Source of the DNA: Hanleya hanleyi
Taxonomy: Eukaryota > Mollusca > Polyplacophora > Lepidopleurida > Hanleyidae
Length of the DNA stretch: 64,000 bases
NCBI GenBank assembly: GCA_036873755.1
Contig: JAVTVY010048055.1
Location: forward strand, 181,990-245,989
Reading direction: 5' to 3'
The notes under the pieces are model-generated. The model made no database searches. It was not told the DNA's origin and saw nothing but the letters and a program-made list of their open reading frames with translations. Numbering within the stretch: the stretch's first letter is position 1; every line of letters begins with the position of its first letter. Both the position numbers and the translations under genes were made by a program. Positions 24,071 through 35,513 of this stretch are shown piece after piece.

Positions 24071-27000
24071 GTCAGAAAAATATTAGTGAACTGATACCAT
24101 ATACGATACTTTAAAGACGTCCTCCTGTTGGTGCATTATGTAAGGTGGCTTCCCTTCCTAGACAGTAATTCTTGACATGATCATTTGGTAATTTGGCTTT
24201 TTATGAGCTTATGTTCAATGATTACATGCAGTTGTGACGTAGGTAGGCGTACCCATTCCTGAGATATGATGATAAAAAAAAATAAAAATACTTCGGCTGT
24301 TGCCCGTGAACGGTTGTTTGTCTAGTTTAAGTTCAATAAGCTAATACTCTCCATGTAAATATACACACGTGGGCAGATGCGTTTGCATGCTGAGTTTTGC
24401 CAACGTGTATTATATTTTGAATTTATCCGGATGTGTATAGGTGTGCATATGATCGGGGTTTTTGATGAACAGGTGGGTATGAACAAGATTACTTTGGGGA
24501 CCGGAATGGTCAAAAGGCCATTAAAACTTTGTCAGGATAGCTAAGGGTTTGGAAAGGTTCCTTAAAATAAATTTTAAAAGGGTACTATCCACATGTACTC
24601 TATTTGTTGTCATAAAAAATTGCTTAGGATAGTATTAAATGGGTATTCTAGAATAAAAGGAATATGTGGAGTCACAAAAGGGCATTAAACGCCCACTGAG
24701 GGCCGGGAATGCCACGGATTTGGTCGAAAGATAAAAAAAAAAAAAAAAAATAAAATAAATAAAATGGAACAAAAAATAAAAAATAAAAAATAAATAAATA
24801 GATAAAAAATATCAAAAAAGGCATCAAACACCCATTGGGGACCGGACGTTTTTGATCTGAATATAGCATAGCTAACAGAGTGAGGAAGATACACCTTTAG
24901 CACTCAACGGAACCAGGAACAATATCCTCCGGTACTTTCACATACTGTAACATGTGCTGTTTTTCGCCATGCTGTCCTTGTTCCGGAGCGTACGACTACA
25001 GTTTTGGTCGTGGTATTGGGGCCACTGTGGGTAACTTCAAATTTCGAAAAGGGCGTCTGGTGCACAATTGCGGGCCACCATTTTTTTGTCAGAAGGCCGT
25101 GAAACTGTTTCAGGATACATATGGCACTGGGCAAAACGATTCAAGCCCAAAGAAAGAAATATATTATAAGAACATTCAATGCCCACTAGGGACCAAACCG
25201 TTAAATGAACAATGTAGCTTATCTAAAGGGGTATGTAATTAGATCAGAGAAGAGCAGAGGGGGGGGGGGGGGGCCTTTGATGGGGCAGTATTCTGTAAAA
25301 TATGTACATATATACTACGATAGACAATTTATTGAAGCAAATTGCTGAATTAATCAACTGTTCTGAATGGTTCAGTACTCCATCGATCATTGTCCTCCAG
25401 ATATTCTGGTCGAAGTTTTACATGAATACACAGTGCTTATACACACCTTTGTGCTCTCTCCATCCGTAGGATGGGTTTCACACTAGTTGTCATCAACGAA
25501 AAACAAAAAAATTGAGGGTGCACCATAATATAATTCTGGCTACAGTAGTCAACAACTTCCTGTTTCCGGGAAAGGGGAACTAACTACTTCATGAGGACTG
25601 AGTCTCTGATAAGCAATATTTAGAAAACTTAGATCACTTCAAGGTTATTTCTCAGCATTACCAAGTATAGCCAAGGCTTGTGATTGCTTTGAATGAACAT
25701 TATCCAGAGATCATCCATTTTCAAGTGGGTAATGTGAGAATAATGCGCTGATTAGAAATTATATTTTAAAACATGATTTTCTTTTATAGGTCTTTTTCAA
25801 ATTATATTCATTGGTGAATATTTCAATATTTATCCCTTCAGCAGCCAATAATATGCTTAAGCCGAAATATACGCCAGCATGTCGCAAACAAATATGTTTC
25901 CACCAACGCCGACCGCAATGTTCCGCTCTTTTCGAATGGGTTAAACTTCAGTCTTGTTCGCCTGTGTAAAATCCAGAAACATTTGTGAAGCCCTAGACTC
26001 AAACAGAGAAATCCGCCTTTACTATTTGCGCCCAAGACTACGAAACATGGCAGTGTGATAACGTCACAGGACCAAACGAAGTAGGACTCCGACGCGCACT
26101 GAACTCTTGGAAATCCCCCCACCCCCAAGTTGAATTCCTGCCTATATTAAGATGGGCACAGCCCAAGTCAGAATCACCAGTGATTTTTATCAAAATCACC
26201 AAAAATTTTCATCAAAAGCAGGTCAGCCCAAAACTTGCCCTAATGCACGTTCATTTCAAAAATCAAGGTTCTGATGTCAACGGTTCTCCTTATTTTGCCG
26301 ACGAAAGGATTCGGATGGACTCACTCACTGACTACCGGACAATTGGCAAATGGTAGCCTACTTCGTAGAAAGTAGCCTACTTTCTGTTTTCGAGGGCTTC
26401 CCAAAGGGTTCTGGATTTTATTCTGTCTGGTAAACGGCGATGGAGCAATACCAAATGGATTGGGGTGTGTTGGACACCAGTATACCCTCGCCATCAGCCC
26501 CATTGCACTTTCTAAGATAGGCCCTAAGGGGATTTTCTGGTACATGCCATATTATAATCTCCATGCACAGTATAAGTATTCTCTTATTTCAATAGGACAG
26601 AGGCGAAGCCATTGAAAGGAACCCAATATGCTGAATAAACGTTTGATGGAAGGAAAGATCCCAAGTATCGTTCAAAAGAACTATGTAGGAGACTAAAATT
26701 ATTTAAGCGCTTTCTCATCATACCGATGACACAACATATACCATACATAGCGCCACCTTTCGAAAGGCGTCTTTACTAAGATAAATGATACCCAGGAGAA
26801 GGTTATGCGTTGGCAGGCGTGTCTACCCAAGAGAATGGAGTCGACGGACTATGAGTGGGCAAATCACTTCGATCCAATATTATTCGACTCAAATTTCTGA
26901 TGTCGAGATAAACTTGACCCACTGTAGTTGGGTCGGAATGAATAATCAACCAACTATTCTTGAGTCAAGTACACTTCGACCCAATACTCTTGGTCATAGC

Positions 27001-27676
27001 CACCCAATAATATTGACCGCGTAGACCTACGTGGATCTGACAGCTGACGGTTTGAGTAAATTATTTTATACCAATACAGATTCCTACACGTTTAACGTTT
27101 ATCAAACCGACTGATTAAAAACTTACTCCTGAATGAGAATGTTTTAAGTTGTAAATTTGGTCAAAGTGATGAAGAAAACGTTTAATATTCCATTTGGCGG
27201 CCATTTGCATATCATACAGGTCCCAAATATATTCCAGCTTCTGTAGGCAGCCCTTGTTAAATATTATCAGCGTTCACACAATTCAGTATAAATTATAGAT
27301 GCTTCATGCAAGCCACAACAAATTTGTATCACGTTCATTGCACAGAAGATGTAACATACATAACGTCATATTTCAGCTCTGGAAGAGCCAAATGCGCTCT
27401 TAACCATTGTGTTCAACCTTTACGCAGTGTAAAGTCACCTTCATTCTTTATAAATGTTGAAAGCAATAAAAAGTGTGTGACTTCTGGAAAGGCTGAACTG
27501 TCTAGTTATGTGTGGTAGATTTTCTAAGGAATGGCCCTGATATGAAAACCGCTCCATAGACTCGAATATGCAAAGAAAAATGAACAACTGCCGGTGTATG
27601 CAGTATACAAGTGAAGATTTTGTTATTATATAGTGGATTATATAAACTTCATAATAAAAAAATTAAGACAACGAAC

Positions 27677-27706
27677 CCAAATGAGCCATGTCGCTGAAGT
27701 CGCCAT
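27677..27706 (-). CDS. Proposed haemocyanin exon 1: start codon and first half of signal peptide
   Basis: The minus strand has ATG at 27706 in a good context (A at -3, G at +4), followed by nine codons giving MATSATWLIW. A GT donor (TGG|GTTCGT) then leaves phase 0, exactly the phase of the acceptor of the small exon at 13701-13734. The two pieces would give a 21-residue hydrophobic signal sequence before the Gly-NTVRK start of FU-a. It is the first ATG downstream of a TATA box at 27818-27825. The donor is weak and the intron would be 13.9 kb. Both the frame continuation (stop after 13 further codons) and the phase match support the call, but no transcript evidence is available. Confidence 0.45.
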
Positions 27707-27817
27707 TTCTGGTCCTTCTTTGATGCACCACCGTCTGTGCCAATCCTCACAGGCACTGCTCTACTGTCACGAACCTTGGTTTTGGGCCACTGGTCGCCCG
27801 GATAAACGTCTCATCCT

Positions 27818-27825
27818 CTTTTATA
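27818..27825 (-). promoter_or_regulatory. TATA box of the proposed haemocyanin promoter
   Basis: TATAAAAG lies on the minus strand 112 bases before the proposed start codon. A start site about 30 bases downstream (near 27790) would leave an untranslated leader of some 85 bases with no earlier ATG. TATA boxes suit strongly expressed, tissue-restricted genes. Confidence 0.4.
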
Positions 27826-27829
27826 GCAG

Positions 27830-30165
27830 GGAATACGGTTTGCACGGAATATGATCACCCTATGGAAAAACCCATTGTCGAAAAAGGGTGCACAGATGGG
27901 TGAAAGTCACAATTACTTGGTTTACTCAATCTCTCCAAATATAAGAAAATGAATGTGTTATTTGCAATTTCTTCAAACGAACAAATAAAAATCCTGTTTT
28001 TAGACTGTATTATATCGAGTCTTTTATTACTTATATTTTAGCTGTTGTTACGTGGCCATTCAATTCAACACCCCTGTGGAAAAAGTTTTGCAATGATGGA
28101 TTCTGAGACGTCACACAGTATTTGAGAAAGCCACGATTCAGCATCAGTCTGGGTCAGAGGTGAGTTACTGTAGACACCGTCTGCTCCTTGACATGTCGTC
28201 TGCTTCACTCAAATTTCATGTCATCGGTCACGTAAACCCTTATGTATCTATTTTCCAGGGTATATATCATTACGATGGACATGTAGGCCTCATTAATAAT
28301 AACCTATTTGCTAAATGTTCTGTATTTCCCTGACATTTAATTCTCTCTGATGAATGATAACAGTTCCTTAATTCACGCATAAAATGAAAAACAAGAATCA
28401 ATTAAAACAGAAATTTTGACTGCAAAAATATGCTTTATATGCAATGCAAGCTTTACTTCGAATGCCAAAAATTAATAGTGTTTTCCAAACTGTTATACAT
28501 TGGCCAGGTTTGCTTGTGCGATGCAGCTGATCTTGTAATGCCACTTGTTACACCAACTTATATGATGTCACCTTGAATGATTGCTGCTTGCGATGTCGCC
28601 TTACAATTCTACTTTTTGACGACTTCTGTATGTCTCATCAAAGTAAGAAAGAAAAGAACTAGTTTGTCTGTTTCTAACCATATCGGCATATTTTTAGCCG
28701 GTTGAATTCCACATATACATAATTTAGAAAATAAAATTGATATCTTCGGTATCATGTAGTTCGTTGAGGTACCGTATACAGATCAACATCCAAAATCTCA
28801 AATATGGAATCGACTCAGAATGGTTTGTTCTATAATCCAAGTTGACACATAAACAATACTATTTTGCTCCGATAGCAGCGGCATGTGCCCCGTGTCGTTC
28901 TTCTGGCCTCTCCCATATTATTTTCACCTGGGTATTTAAAATTATTGATAACTGATATAAATATGATAAATGTGCATCAATTTTTCCTACAATTTCGAGA
29001 AAGAACCAATAAGCCTACATTTATGACAATTTAATTCAATTATCATCGATTGAAAATATATAACTCGCGGCCAGAATCGTACCACCATTCAACCTCTGAA
29101 AAACACTCCAGGTGTGATATGCCTCGAGGAACAGAAACTGTCTCAAGTTTTAGTAGACACCCATATCAGTCGTAAAGGAGCAGATAACTCTGCATACGAC
29201 AATAATTGGAAGTCTGCTGTTTCTCTCTCTGTTATTAAGTCCATTCAATCAGAGACAGCTACCATTAAAAATGTCCCCACCAGATAACCTGAGGACCACA
29301 ACCTTCCCATCATGAAACACGAAGTCAAGTCCTAGATAGCTGGATACCTCCATTATAAGCACCAGTTCGTACACGTATTGGCTCCTCTAATCGTCTTAAA
29401 CTTCTAATCCGCTTCCGGAAAAAGTTTATAACCTTTGAACAGTTGAAAGAAATTTAAGATATTGCCAGTCACTGCCTTTCGGTGTAAGTCTATAATACAG
29501 ATGACATCAGGTTAATAAATGTCTATTCTCAAGCTCATCTTTTTTGTTCAGTTTTGTATATAATAATTTCAGTTGATTTTCTGTGTATTTTCAGCTGCAG
29601 CTGTGTTAAAAGTTCCATCTGGACTGGTACATCAATATGTACGTCTTCAATTCAATTGTTATTTACATAATTTACATGAACTTCTTCACTGATGGGAAAA
29701 TATGGACAATACTCAGCTCTGAAACAAACAAAACAACATGCACCCAGTACCGGAAGCTGAGCTCAATTGTGGGCATTTGACCCTTAGGAAAGGTGAAGGC
29801 ACATTCGGCTCCAGGCCCTGAGAAAATCAGCGAAATGCCGATCCTTCGCAGTAGTGTAAAATTAGTTTCTGTCCTCACCAATTGCCTCCATATCTGCTGG
29901 ATTGGAGGGTCAGTAACATTTGAATGGAAACAAGAGTAAAGTATACACATTCCCCATCGTGATAATCAGATTAAAATATGGCTAAAGTCTATTTCGAGAT
30001 CTCTGAGCCTCAAAGATCTGTTGAGGCTCGACTTCGCCAGTGGCTTACAAAGCTAGATTTCTTTGTATGCCTATCAGTATGCCTACAGAAAGGACTACAA
30101 TGTCACACAGACACTGCTGTAAATCACCCTTCATGTCACCAGAGGTACGAACGAAGGTAAATCCA
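27830..30165. other. Intergenic stretch, no supported gene
   Basis: This stretch is AT-rich. At about 29120-29400 the plus strand has a coding-like frame (EEQKLSQVLVDTHISRKGAD and further) broken by stop codons, which I cannot identify. Nothing else is supported. It lies directly upstream of the proposed haemocyanin promoter and so may hold its control region. Confidence 0.4.
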
Positions 30166-30168
30166 CTC

Positions 30169-30505
30169 TCGCTGCCTTCACTGATTTCTCGGTTTGACAT
30201 AGAGAGAGGACGTCAAGTACAGGCTCTAGAAAAGCGGGCTCCGTGGTGAACTCTTTCTGTATTTTGTTTGTTTTTACCTTTGCGACCATTATATTCGAAG
30301 CAAAGTGAATTATCACGTGTTCGGATGGATGACGACCAACATAGGAGTCTCCCAAGGGAACGTTATCACACCACTGCAGTTTGTCATTTATATCCGAGAG
30401 GTGATTACCAGCATACCATTATATGCTGATGACCTCACCATCAGGGTTCCAGAAATCTCCCGGTTGCCATTAGTGATATGGAAGGGCTTCTTGTCCTCAT
30501 CATAA
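30169..30505 (+). pseudogene. Non-LTR-type reverse-transcriptase remnant
   Basis: The frames encode KSTLAAFTDFS, then GVSQGNVITPLQFVIYI and YADDLTI after frame changes. These correspond to RT motifs A to C of non-LTR retrotransposons (the GVPQGS...SPLLF and YADD boxes). Stops and frameshifts between the motifs make it a dead fragment of about 340 bases. The clade cannot be assigned from so little. Confidence 0.65.
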
Positions 30506-30599
30506 AATAGTGTACGCTATGGCGCCTGCAAATCAGTTTACCAAACAAAGATCTCGTGTGCATCGATGGAAACACAGCTGCTATTTCGATCAGTCTTCA

Positions 30600-30850
30600 G
30601 GCCCCCTTACAAACCAATAAGCTGGGGAATTTGTGGGGTTTATGTCGGGCAAGCTATGTAGGGATCACGTGGGGCATGTGTAGGACAGCCAATGTGGGGA
30701 ATGTGTAGGGATTTGGTAAAATCCCCACATTGGACTTAGTCATGGAAAAGGAGTTTCCTAATGCTGCTTAGCTGAATTAAATCCCCGCACTATCCCAACC
30801 TCAGCCCCACGTGTTCCCTACATGTGGGGATGATGCGGGGAACTATATTT
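30600..30850. repeat. GTGGGG/GTAGGG-rich dispersed repeat
   Basis: Phrases such as AATCCCCACATTGGACTTAG, ATGTAGGGATCACGTGGGGC and GTGTAGGGATTTGG recur. The same vocabulary, partly in the opposite orientation, occurs at 31530-31720 and at 50030-50530 (for example CCCTACATTGGACTTTGTC). This suggests a dispersed element that flanks, and may have seeded, the 60-bp array. Confidence 0.55.
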
Positions 30851-30889
30851 AAAGCTGGTATGGAATCGACCCACAATATTCCTGCAGTA

Positions 30890-31515
30890 AGTCCAGCTTG
30901 GTACAGAAAACCCCACAATATCCCCACGTGGGGAATCTGCGGGGCAGAAAACCCCACAATATCCCCACGTGGGGAATCTGTGGGGCAGTAATTCCAGCAT
31001 GAGACAGAAAAGCCCACAACATCCCCACGTGGGGAATCTACGGGGCAGTACTTCCAGCATGGGACAGAAAACCCCACAACATCCCCACGTGGGGAATCTG
31101 CGGGGCAGTAATTCCAGCATGGGACAGAAAACCCCACAATATCCCCACATGGGGAATCTGCGGGGCAGTACTTCCAGCATGGGACAGAAAACCCCACAAC
31201 AGCCCCACGTGGGGAATCTACGGGGCAGTACTTCCAGCATGGGACAGAAAACCCCACAACATCCCCACGTGGGGAATCTGCGGGGCAGTAATTCCAGCAT
31301 GGGACAGAAAACCCCACAATATCCCCACATGGGGAATCTGCGGGGCAGTACTTCCAGCATGGGACAGAAAACCCCACAACATCCCCACGTGGGGAATCTG
31401 CGGGGCAGTAATTCCAGCATGGGACAGAAAACCCCACAATATCCTCACGTGCGGAATCTGCGGGGCAGTAATTCCAATATGGGGCAGAAAACCCCCCAAG
31501 GAGGTATGGCAACAT
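30890..31515. repeat. 60-bp minisatellite centred on CCCCACGTGGGG palindromes
   Basis: Ten units start at 30921, 30961 and then every 60 bases from 31021 to 31441. Each has a 12-base perfect palindrome CCCCACGTGGGG (seven copies) or the near variant with ACATG (two copies) or a degenerate form (one), followed by a GGGGCAGTA-TTCCAGCATG block. Units 31021-31200 and 31201-31380 form a repeated 180-bp trimer. Since 60 is divisible by three, all frames stay open and give long repetitive reading frames on both strands (30790-31751). These are artefacts of the period, not genes. Confidence 0.95.
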
Positions 31516-31853
31516 CCCCACAGTAACCCTACAATATGCCCACGTGTGGAGATGGTGTGGGGTTGTCGCCCCCGAATGTACCAACAATGGGTTATTTTCA
31601 GGGCAGTTATTTGGGAGTGGGGAATGAATTGGGCAGAGCACTCTGCAGTATCCCCACAAATGGAGAAATTACGGGGCATGGTGCACAAAACACCATCTGT
31701 ACGGAATTCCTGGGGTGTGGGTGAGGGGGCATCTTCTATCTGAAAGGGCATGTCATTTGTACAGCCTGTCTAGTATGTCCGGATTCCTCTTGCAATATCA
31801 TCCATCCCTTAAAATAACCACCAGCAGAAGCAAAATCCACGCGTATTTCACCT

Positions 31854-31859
31854 TTTATT
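31854..31859 (-). terminator. Polyadenylation signal AATAAA of the gene at 31963-32249
   Basis: AATAAA occurs on the minus strand 104 bases after the stop codon of the exon at 31963-32249. It marks the 3' end of that transcript, with cleavage expected some 15-30 bases further on. Confidence 0.55.
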
Positions 31860-31962
31860 CTTTAACAGCATAAAATATACATTGTACCATGTATTAAAAC
31901 ACCCGAGCACAAAATAGGAAGCACATTGAAAGTCTGTGTCAAGTAGAATGGTTTTTCATTCC

Positions 31963-32249
31963 TCAAAGGTTTAAAAAAATCTGTCTTGGTCTTTTCCCAC
32001 CTGTTGTGGGATGGCCTTTAGCATCCCTTAGAGGACTGTCGTTGTCATCGTCAGAGGATGACGAATCCACGGCAGATGAGAGTGAAGCTGAAGAAGAGTC
32101 CACCAGTTCTTCTGACATGTGGAGATCATGCTTCTTCATTGGTGTTTTCTGGCGGATTCTACCTGACCTTGCTGCATCATGGCATTTCTGAGTGATGCCT
32201 CTCCTTACTTTGGACCACGGTGTGCCCTTGAACTGGTTGCAAACATAAG
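31963..32249 (-). CDS. Terminal coding exon of an unidentified minus-strand gene
   Basis: After the acceptor TTGACTTCCAG, two bases complete a split codon and 94 codons follow to a TGA at 31963. The peptide starts YVCNQFKGTPWSKVRRGITQ, is basic through RIRQKTPMKKH, then has a Ser/Asp-rich acidic tract (DSSSSDDDNDSP) and ends KRPRQIFLNL. A polyadenylation signal follows. Together these are the marks of a real last exon. The antisense acidic frame on the plus strand is its mirror. The WSKVRRGITQKCHDAAR segment resembles the C-terminal helix of BEN domains, a DNA-binding fold, but I am not sure. Upstream exons should lie to the right of 32249; I did not find them. Confidence 0.6.
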
Positions 32250-32384
32250 CTGGAAGTCAAACAATGAAAAACGATTATTATATTCTGAATGCCCAAGCTA
32301 TCATAATAAATGAAAACCCGAGGGGTTCAAGTCCCTCGACGTTGAAACAATTGATTTGGAACCGTAACTTTCAGTATCCAGCAT

Positions 32385-32955
32385 GCGGAGCTATCCCCAT
32401 GTGAGATTCAGTGGCAAGGTACCCACAATTACCAAATTTGTCCTAATCTGGTCAGGATTTCAGAAGATATTGTATGAAAACAAAATTTTAACTTGGCCTG
32501 CAGGTGGCGCCACCTATAGGCGGGTCAGCGTGAAAAGCAATCCCAAGCGAGATCTTGCGGCGAAGTACCCACATACAAAATTTGAGAAGAATCCGTTCAG
32601 TTTTTCAGGAGTTATTGTCCGGAAAAGAAATTTTAACTTGGCCCCCAGATGGCGCCACCCATAGGCGGATCGGTGCGAAAAACAATCCCAAGTGAGATCT
32701 TGAGGAGAGGTACCCACATACCAAATTTGAAAATAATCTGTTCAGTTTTTCAAAAGTTATTGTCCGGAAACGAAATTTTAACTTGGTCCCCAGGTGGCGC
32801 CACCTATAGGCGGATCGGTGCGAAAAACAATCCCAAGCGAGATCTTGAGGTGAGGTATCCATACACCAAATTTTAAAAAAATCCATTCAGTTTTTCAAAA
32901 GTTATTGTCCGGAAACGAAATTTCAACTTCAACTGGCGCCACCTGTATGCAGATT
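32385..32955. repeat. 145-bp tandem repeat, four copies
   Basis: GGCGCCACC occurs at 32506, 32651, 32796 and 32935, each within the same context (CAGGTGGCGCCACCTATAGG, ACAATCCCAAGCGAGATCTT and TTCAAAAGTTATTGTCCGGA). The period is 145, 145 and 139 bases. It is noncoding. Confidence 0.9.
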
Positions 32956-33119
32956 GATGTATGGTTCCTCTTTGCCATGCGAGTAAGGTATACTCAAAGT
33001 TTGGTACCAATCCATACCTTGAAACTAGAATTATCGCATGGACAACAAATGTTAATGGATGAATGGATAGAACGAACATCGCATTACATGACCTCGTCTT
33101 CGACAGGCATATGAAAATG

Positions 33120-34545
33120 TGACTTGTAATGAATTCCTGATTTTGGGGTCACAGTGACATTGACCTTTGACCTTGACCTAAATTTTGGTACACGACACAT
33201 CGTCTTCCCTCAATGTATCAATGGACACACAAAAATCATGATTTTTATAAATCTAATGATTTTGGGGGTCACAGTGACCTTGACGTTCGGCCTTGACCTA
33301 CATTTCGGTTCATGACACATCATGTCCCCCTAATGTATCCACTGACACAAAAAAAAATATTTTCAAAGATTTCTTGATTCTGAAGTCACAGTGACCTTGA
33401 CTATTGACCTTGAACTAAATTTTGGTACATGACAAACCGTCTCCCCTCAATTTCTCAATGGACACAAAAAATCATGATTTTTGACAATTTCACGATTTTG
33501 GGGTCACAGTGACCTTGACCTTTGACCTTGACCTACATTTTGGTATGTGACACATCGTGTCCCCCTGATGTATCTACTGACAAAAAAAATGTTATTTGTA
33601 ATAATTTCCTGATTTTGGGGTCATAGTGACCTTTGACCTTGACCTACTTTTTTGTTATGCGACACTTCATTTCCCCCTATTGAATCCACTCATAAAAATT
33701 AGCAATTTTTATTGATTTCCTGATTTTTACGTCACACTGAACTTTGACCTTGATTCTGGGGTCACATTGATCTTGACTATTGACCTGGATCTAAAGTTTG
33801 GTACATGACAAAATGGCTACCCGTAATTTCTCAATGGGCTCAAAAAATCATGATTTTTAACATTTCACGATTTTGGGGTCACAGTGACCTTGATCTTTGA
33901 CCTTGACCTACATTTTGATACGTGTACATCGTGTCCCCCTTATGTATCTACTGACACAAAGAAATGTTATTATTAATAATTTCCTGATTTTGGGGACAGT
34001 GATTTTTGACCTTGACCTATATTTTGGTATGCGACACTTCATTTCCCCCTATTGAATCCACTCACAAAAAATTAGAAATTTTTAATGGTTTCCTGATTTT
34101 TCAGTCATACTGACCTTTGACCTCTGACCTCGACCTACATTTGGTATGCAACACATCGTTCCCCCCTAGGGCATCCACTCACCAAAAATTAGAACTGTAG
34201 ATAGAAAACTGTCAACGATCATTGATTTCTTGATTTTAGGCAACAGTGACCTTTGACCTCTGACCTCAACCTTAACTTTGATACGCGACACATCGTCTTC
34301 ACCTAGCGTATCCACTCACAAAAATTTACAACTGTGGATAGAAAACGTTCACAGATATAGACCGGACACAAACACTTCAGTGATTTCCTGTTTTTTTAGG
34401 CCAGTGACCTTTGACCTCTGACCTTGACCATTTTGGTACGCGACACATCGTCCCCCATAGGGTATCCACTCACCAAAAATTAGAACTGTAGACAGAAAAC
34501 TGTCCCAGATATAGACCGGACACGGCGGACGCTGGACGGAAACCG
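33120..34545. repeat. 118-bp tandem array rich in TGACCTTTGACCT
   Basis: About eleven diverged units share GATTTTGGGGTCACAGTGAC, CTTTGACCTTGACCTACATT and a GACACATCGTGTCCCCC block. TGACCTTTGACCT is the complement of AGGTCAAAGGTCA, a direct repeat of nuclear-receptor half-sites with one-base spacing. The last units end with GATATAGACCGGACACGG. Such arrays are familiar in molluscan genomes. Confidence 0.9.
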
Positions 34546-35510
34546 CCATCACATAAAATCTTTTGGCGGGCGTACAATAAAAAAAGTGTAAAAAACATTT
34601 CATCAGAAGGCAATATGGATCTGTTAATGGGAACATATTTGAAACTCTTAACCCCTAATGTACAGTAAGTCAAGGGGCTGGCCCTGAATAACAACAAATA
34701 ACAAAAAAATTTTTGGGGGACATCACTTTAGATGTTTTTGTTATTTTTTAAATAAGCTACAAATAACTGGTTTGGCACCCCTTTCCCCACAACTGGTGGG
34801 AAATCCCACCTCTTAGAAATGAACAGGATATCACAGTTTTATCTCAGACATGCAGTGATTATAAGATTTCCTCACCTCCAGGTGTAACTTCCTTTCCTTG
34901 TATGAGAGGATAACTGGTATTCACATGAGGTCCACAAGCCAATCTAATCAATTATCCTGTTACCAATTCACACAATGAGTGGGGTCCAGTATTTGCCTGT
35001 TCCTATAGATCATTGAAATACAAACACAATTATTTATATTAGCTAAAACTCAATCAGGGCAGTATACATTCTGTATCAAATTATTGTTACTGCATGAACT
35101 GGTTAGGGATACTACCAAAATAGAGTACTCTCGCTGAACAAGAAAAGACAATAACCAATCAGCTGTTCCATCAACTTTTAATGACCCACACAACTGAGAT
35201 AAAGATTCAATGCTATATGGTCTGGTGCCAATTTTATTTAATAAATTGATTCTGTATGTCAAAAAGTTCTTAAACTTTAGTACAGTGTATTTTGTGAACT
35301 AACTGTCCTCCGATAATTACTGGAGGATACATTTTATTTCTTTAAATTTGTATTCATAGCAATTTAACTGTATTTAATAAAGTTAATCTTATGAAAGTCA
35401 GTTACGGGTGGGAACAGCTCACTGTGAAGCTGGGTTGTCTGAGACAGCAATATCGCATATTTACCTATAATCGTCCTTGAATTATATTAATCGACAAATT
35501 AAACATATTT
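34546..35510. other. AT-rich stretch, nothing recognised
   Basis: There is no open frame of credible composition, no RNA gene and no clear repeat in this interval. Confidence 0.5.
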
Positions 35511-35513
35511 AAC

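Larger units (their letters stand above)
13735..27676 (-). other. Proposed haemocyanin leader intron 1 (13.9 kb, phase 0), repeat-filled
   Basis: If the two signal-peptide exons are correct, all of this is one intron. It holds the repeat families at 15.1-17.9 kb, a TA-flanked transposon (16543-17514), the GGAC-tailed duplication (18.2-18.7 kb), a pair of related 260-bp segments near 20.8 and 23.9 kb, and a second RT remnant (21.9-22.4 kb). I find no supported gene in 18.7-20.7 kb, 21.0-21.9 kb or 24.1-27.6 kb. Those parts are AT-rich with short poly-A and poly-G runs (for example 24734-24753 and 25259-25273). Confidence 0.4.

Noticed and set aside
25838..26128. 96-codon minus-strand frame
   Set aside because: No similarity, no splice signals, isolated in repeat-poor noncoding DNA; most likely chance.
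29120..29400. Coding-like plus-strand stretch (EEQKLSQVLVDTHISRKGAD)
   Set aside because: Interrupted by several stops and not identifiable; possibly a dead element but not supportable as a feature.
30790..31751. Long overlapping reading frames on both strands (up to 289 codons)
   Set aside because: They lie in a 60-bp tandem repeat; a unit divisible by three keeps frames open. There is no start context, domain or splice support.
32310..32345. Second tRNA-like T arm (GAGGGGTTCAAGTCCCTC)
   Set aside because: No A box or acceptor stem upstream; an isolated hairpin.
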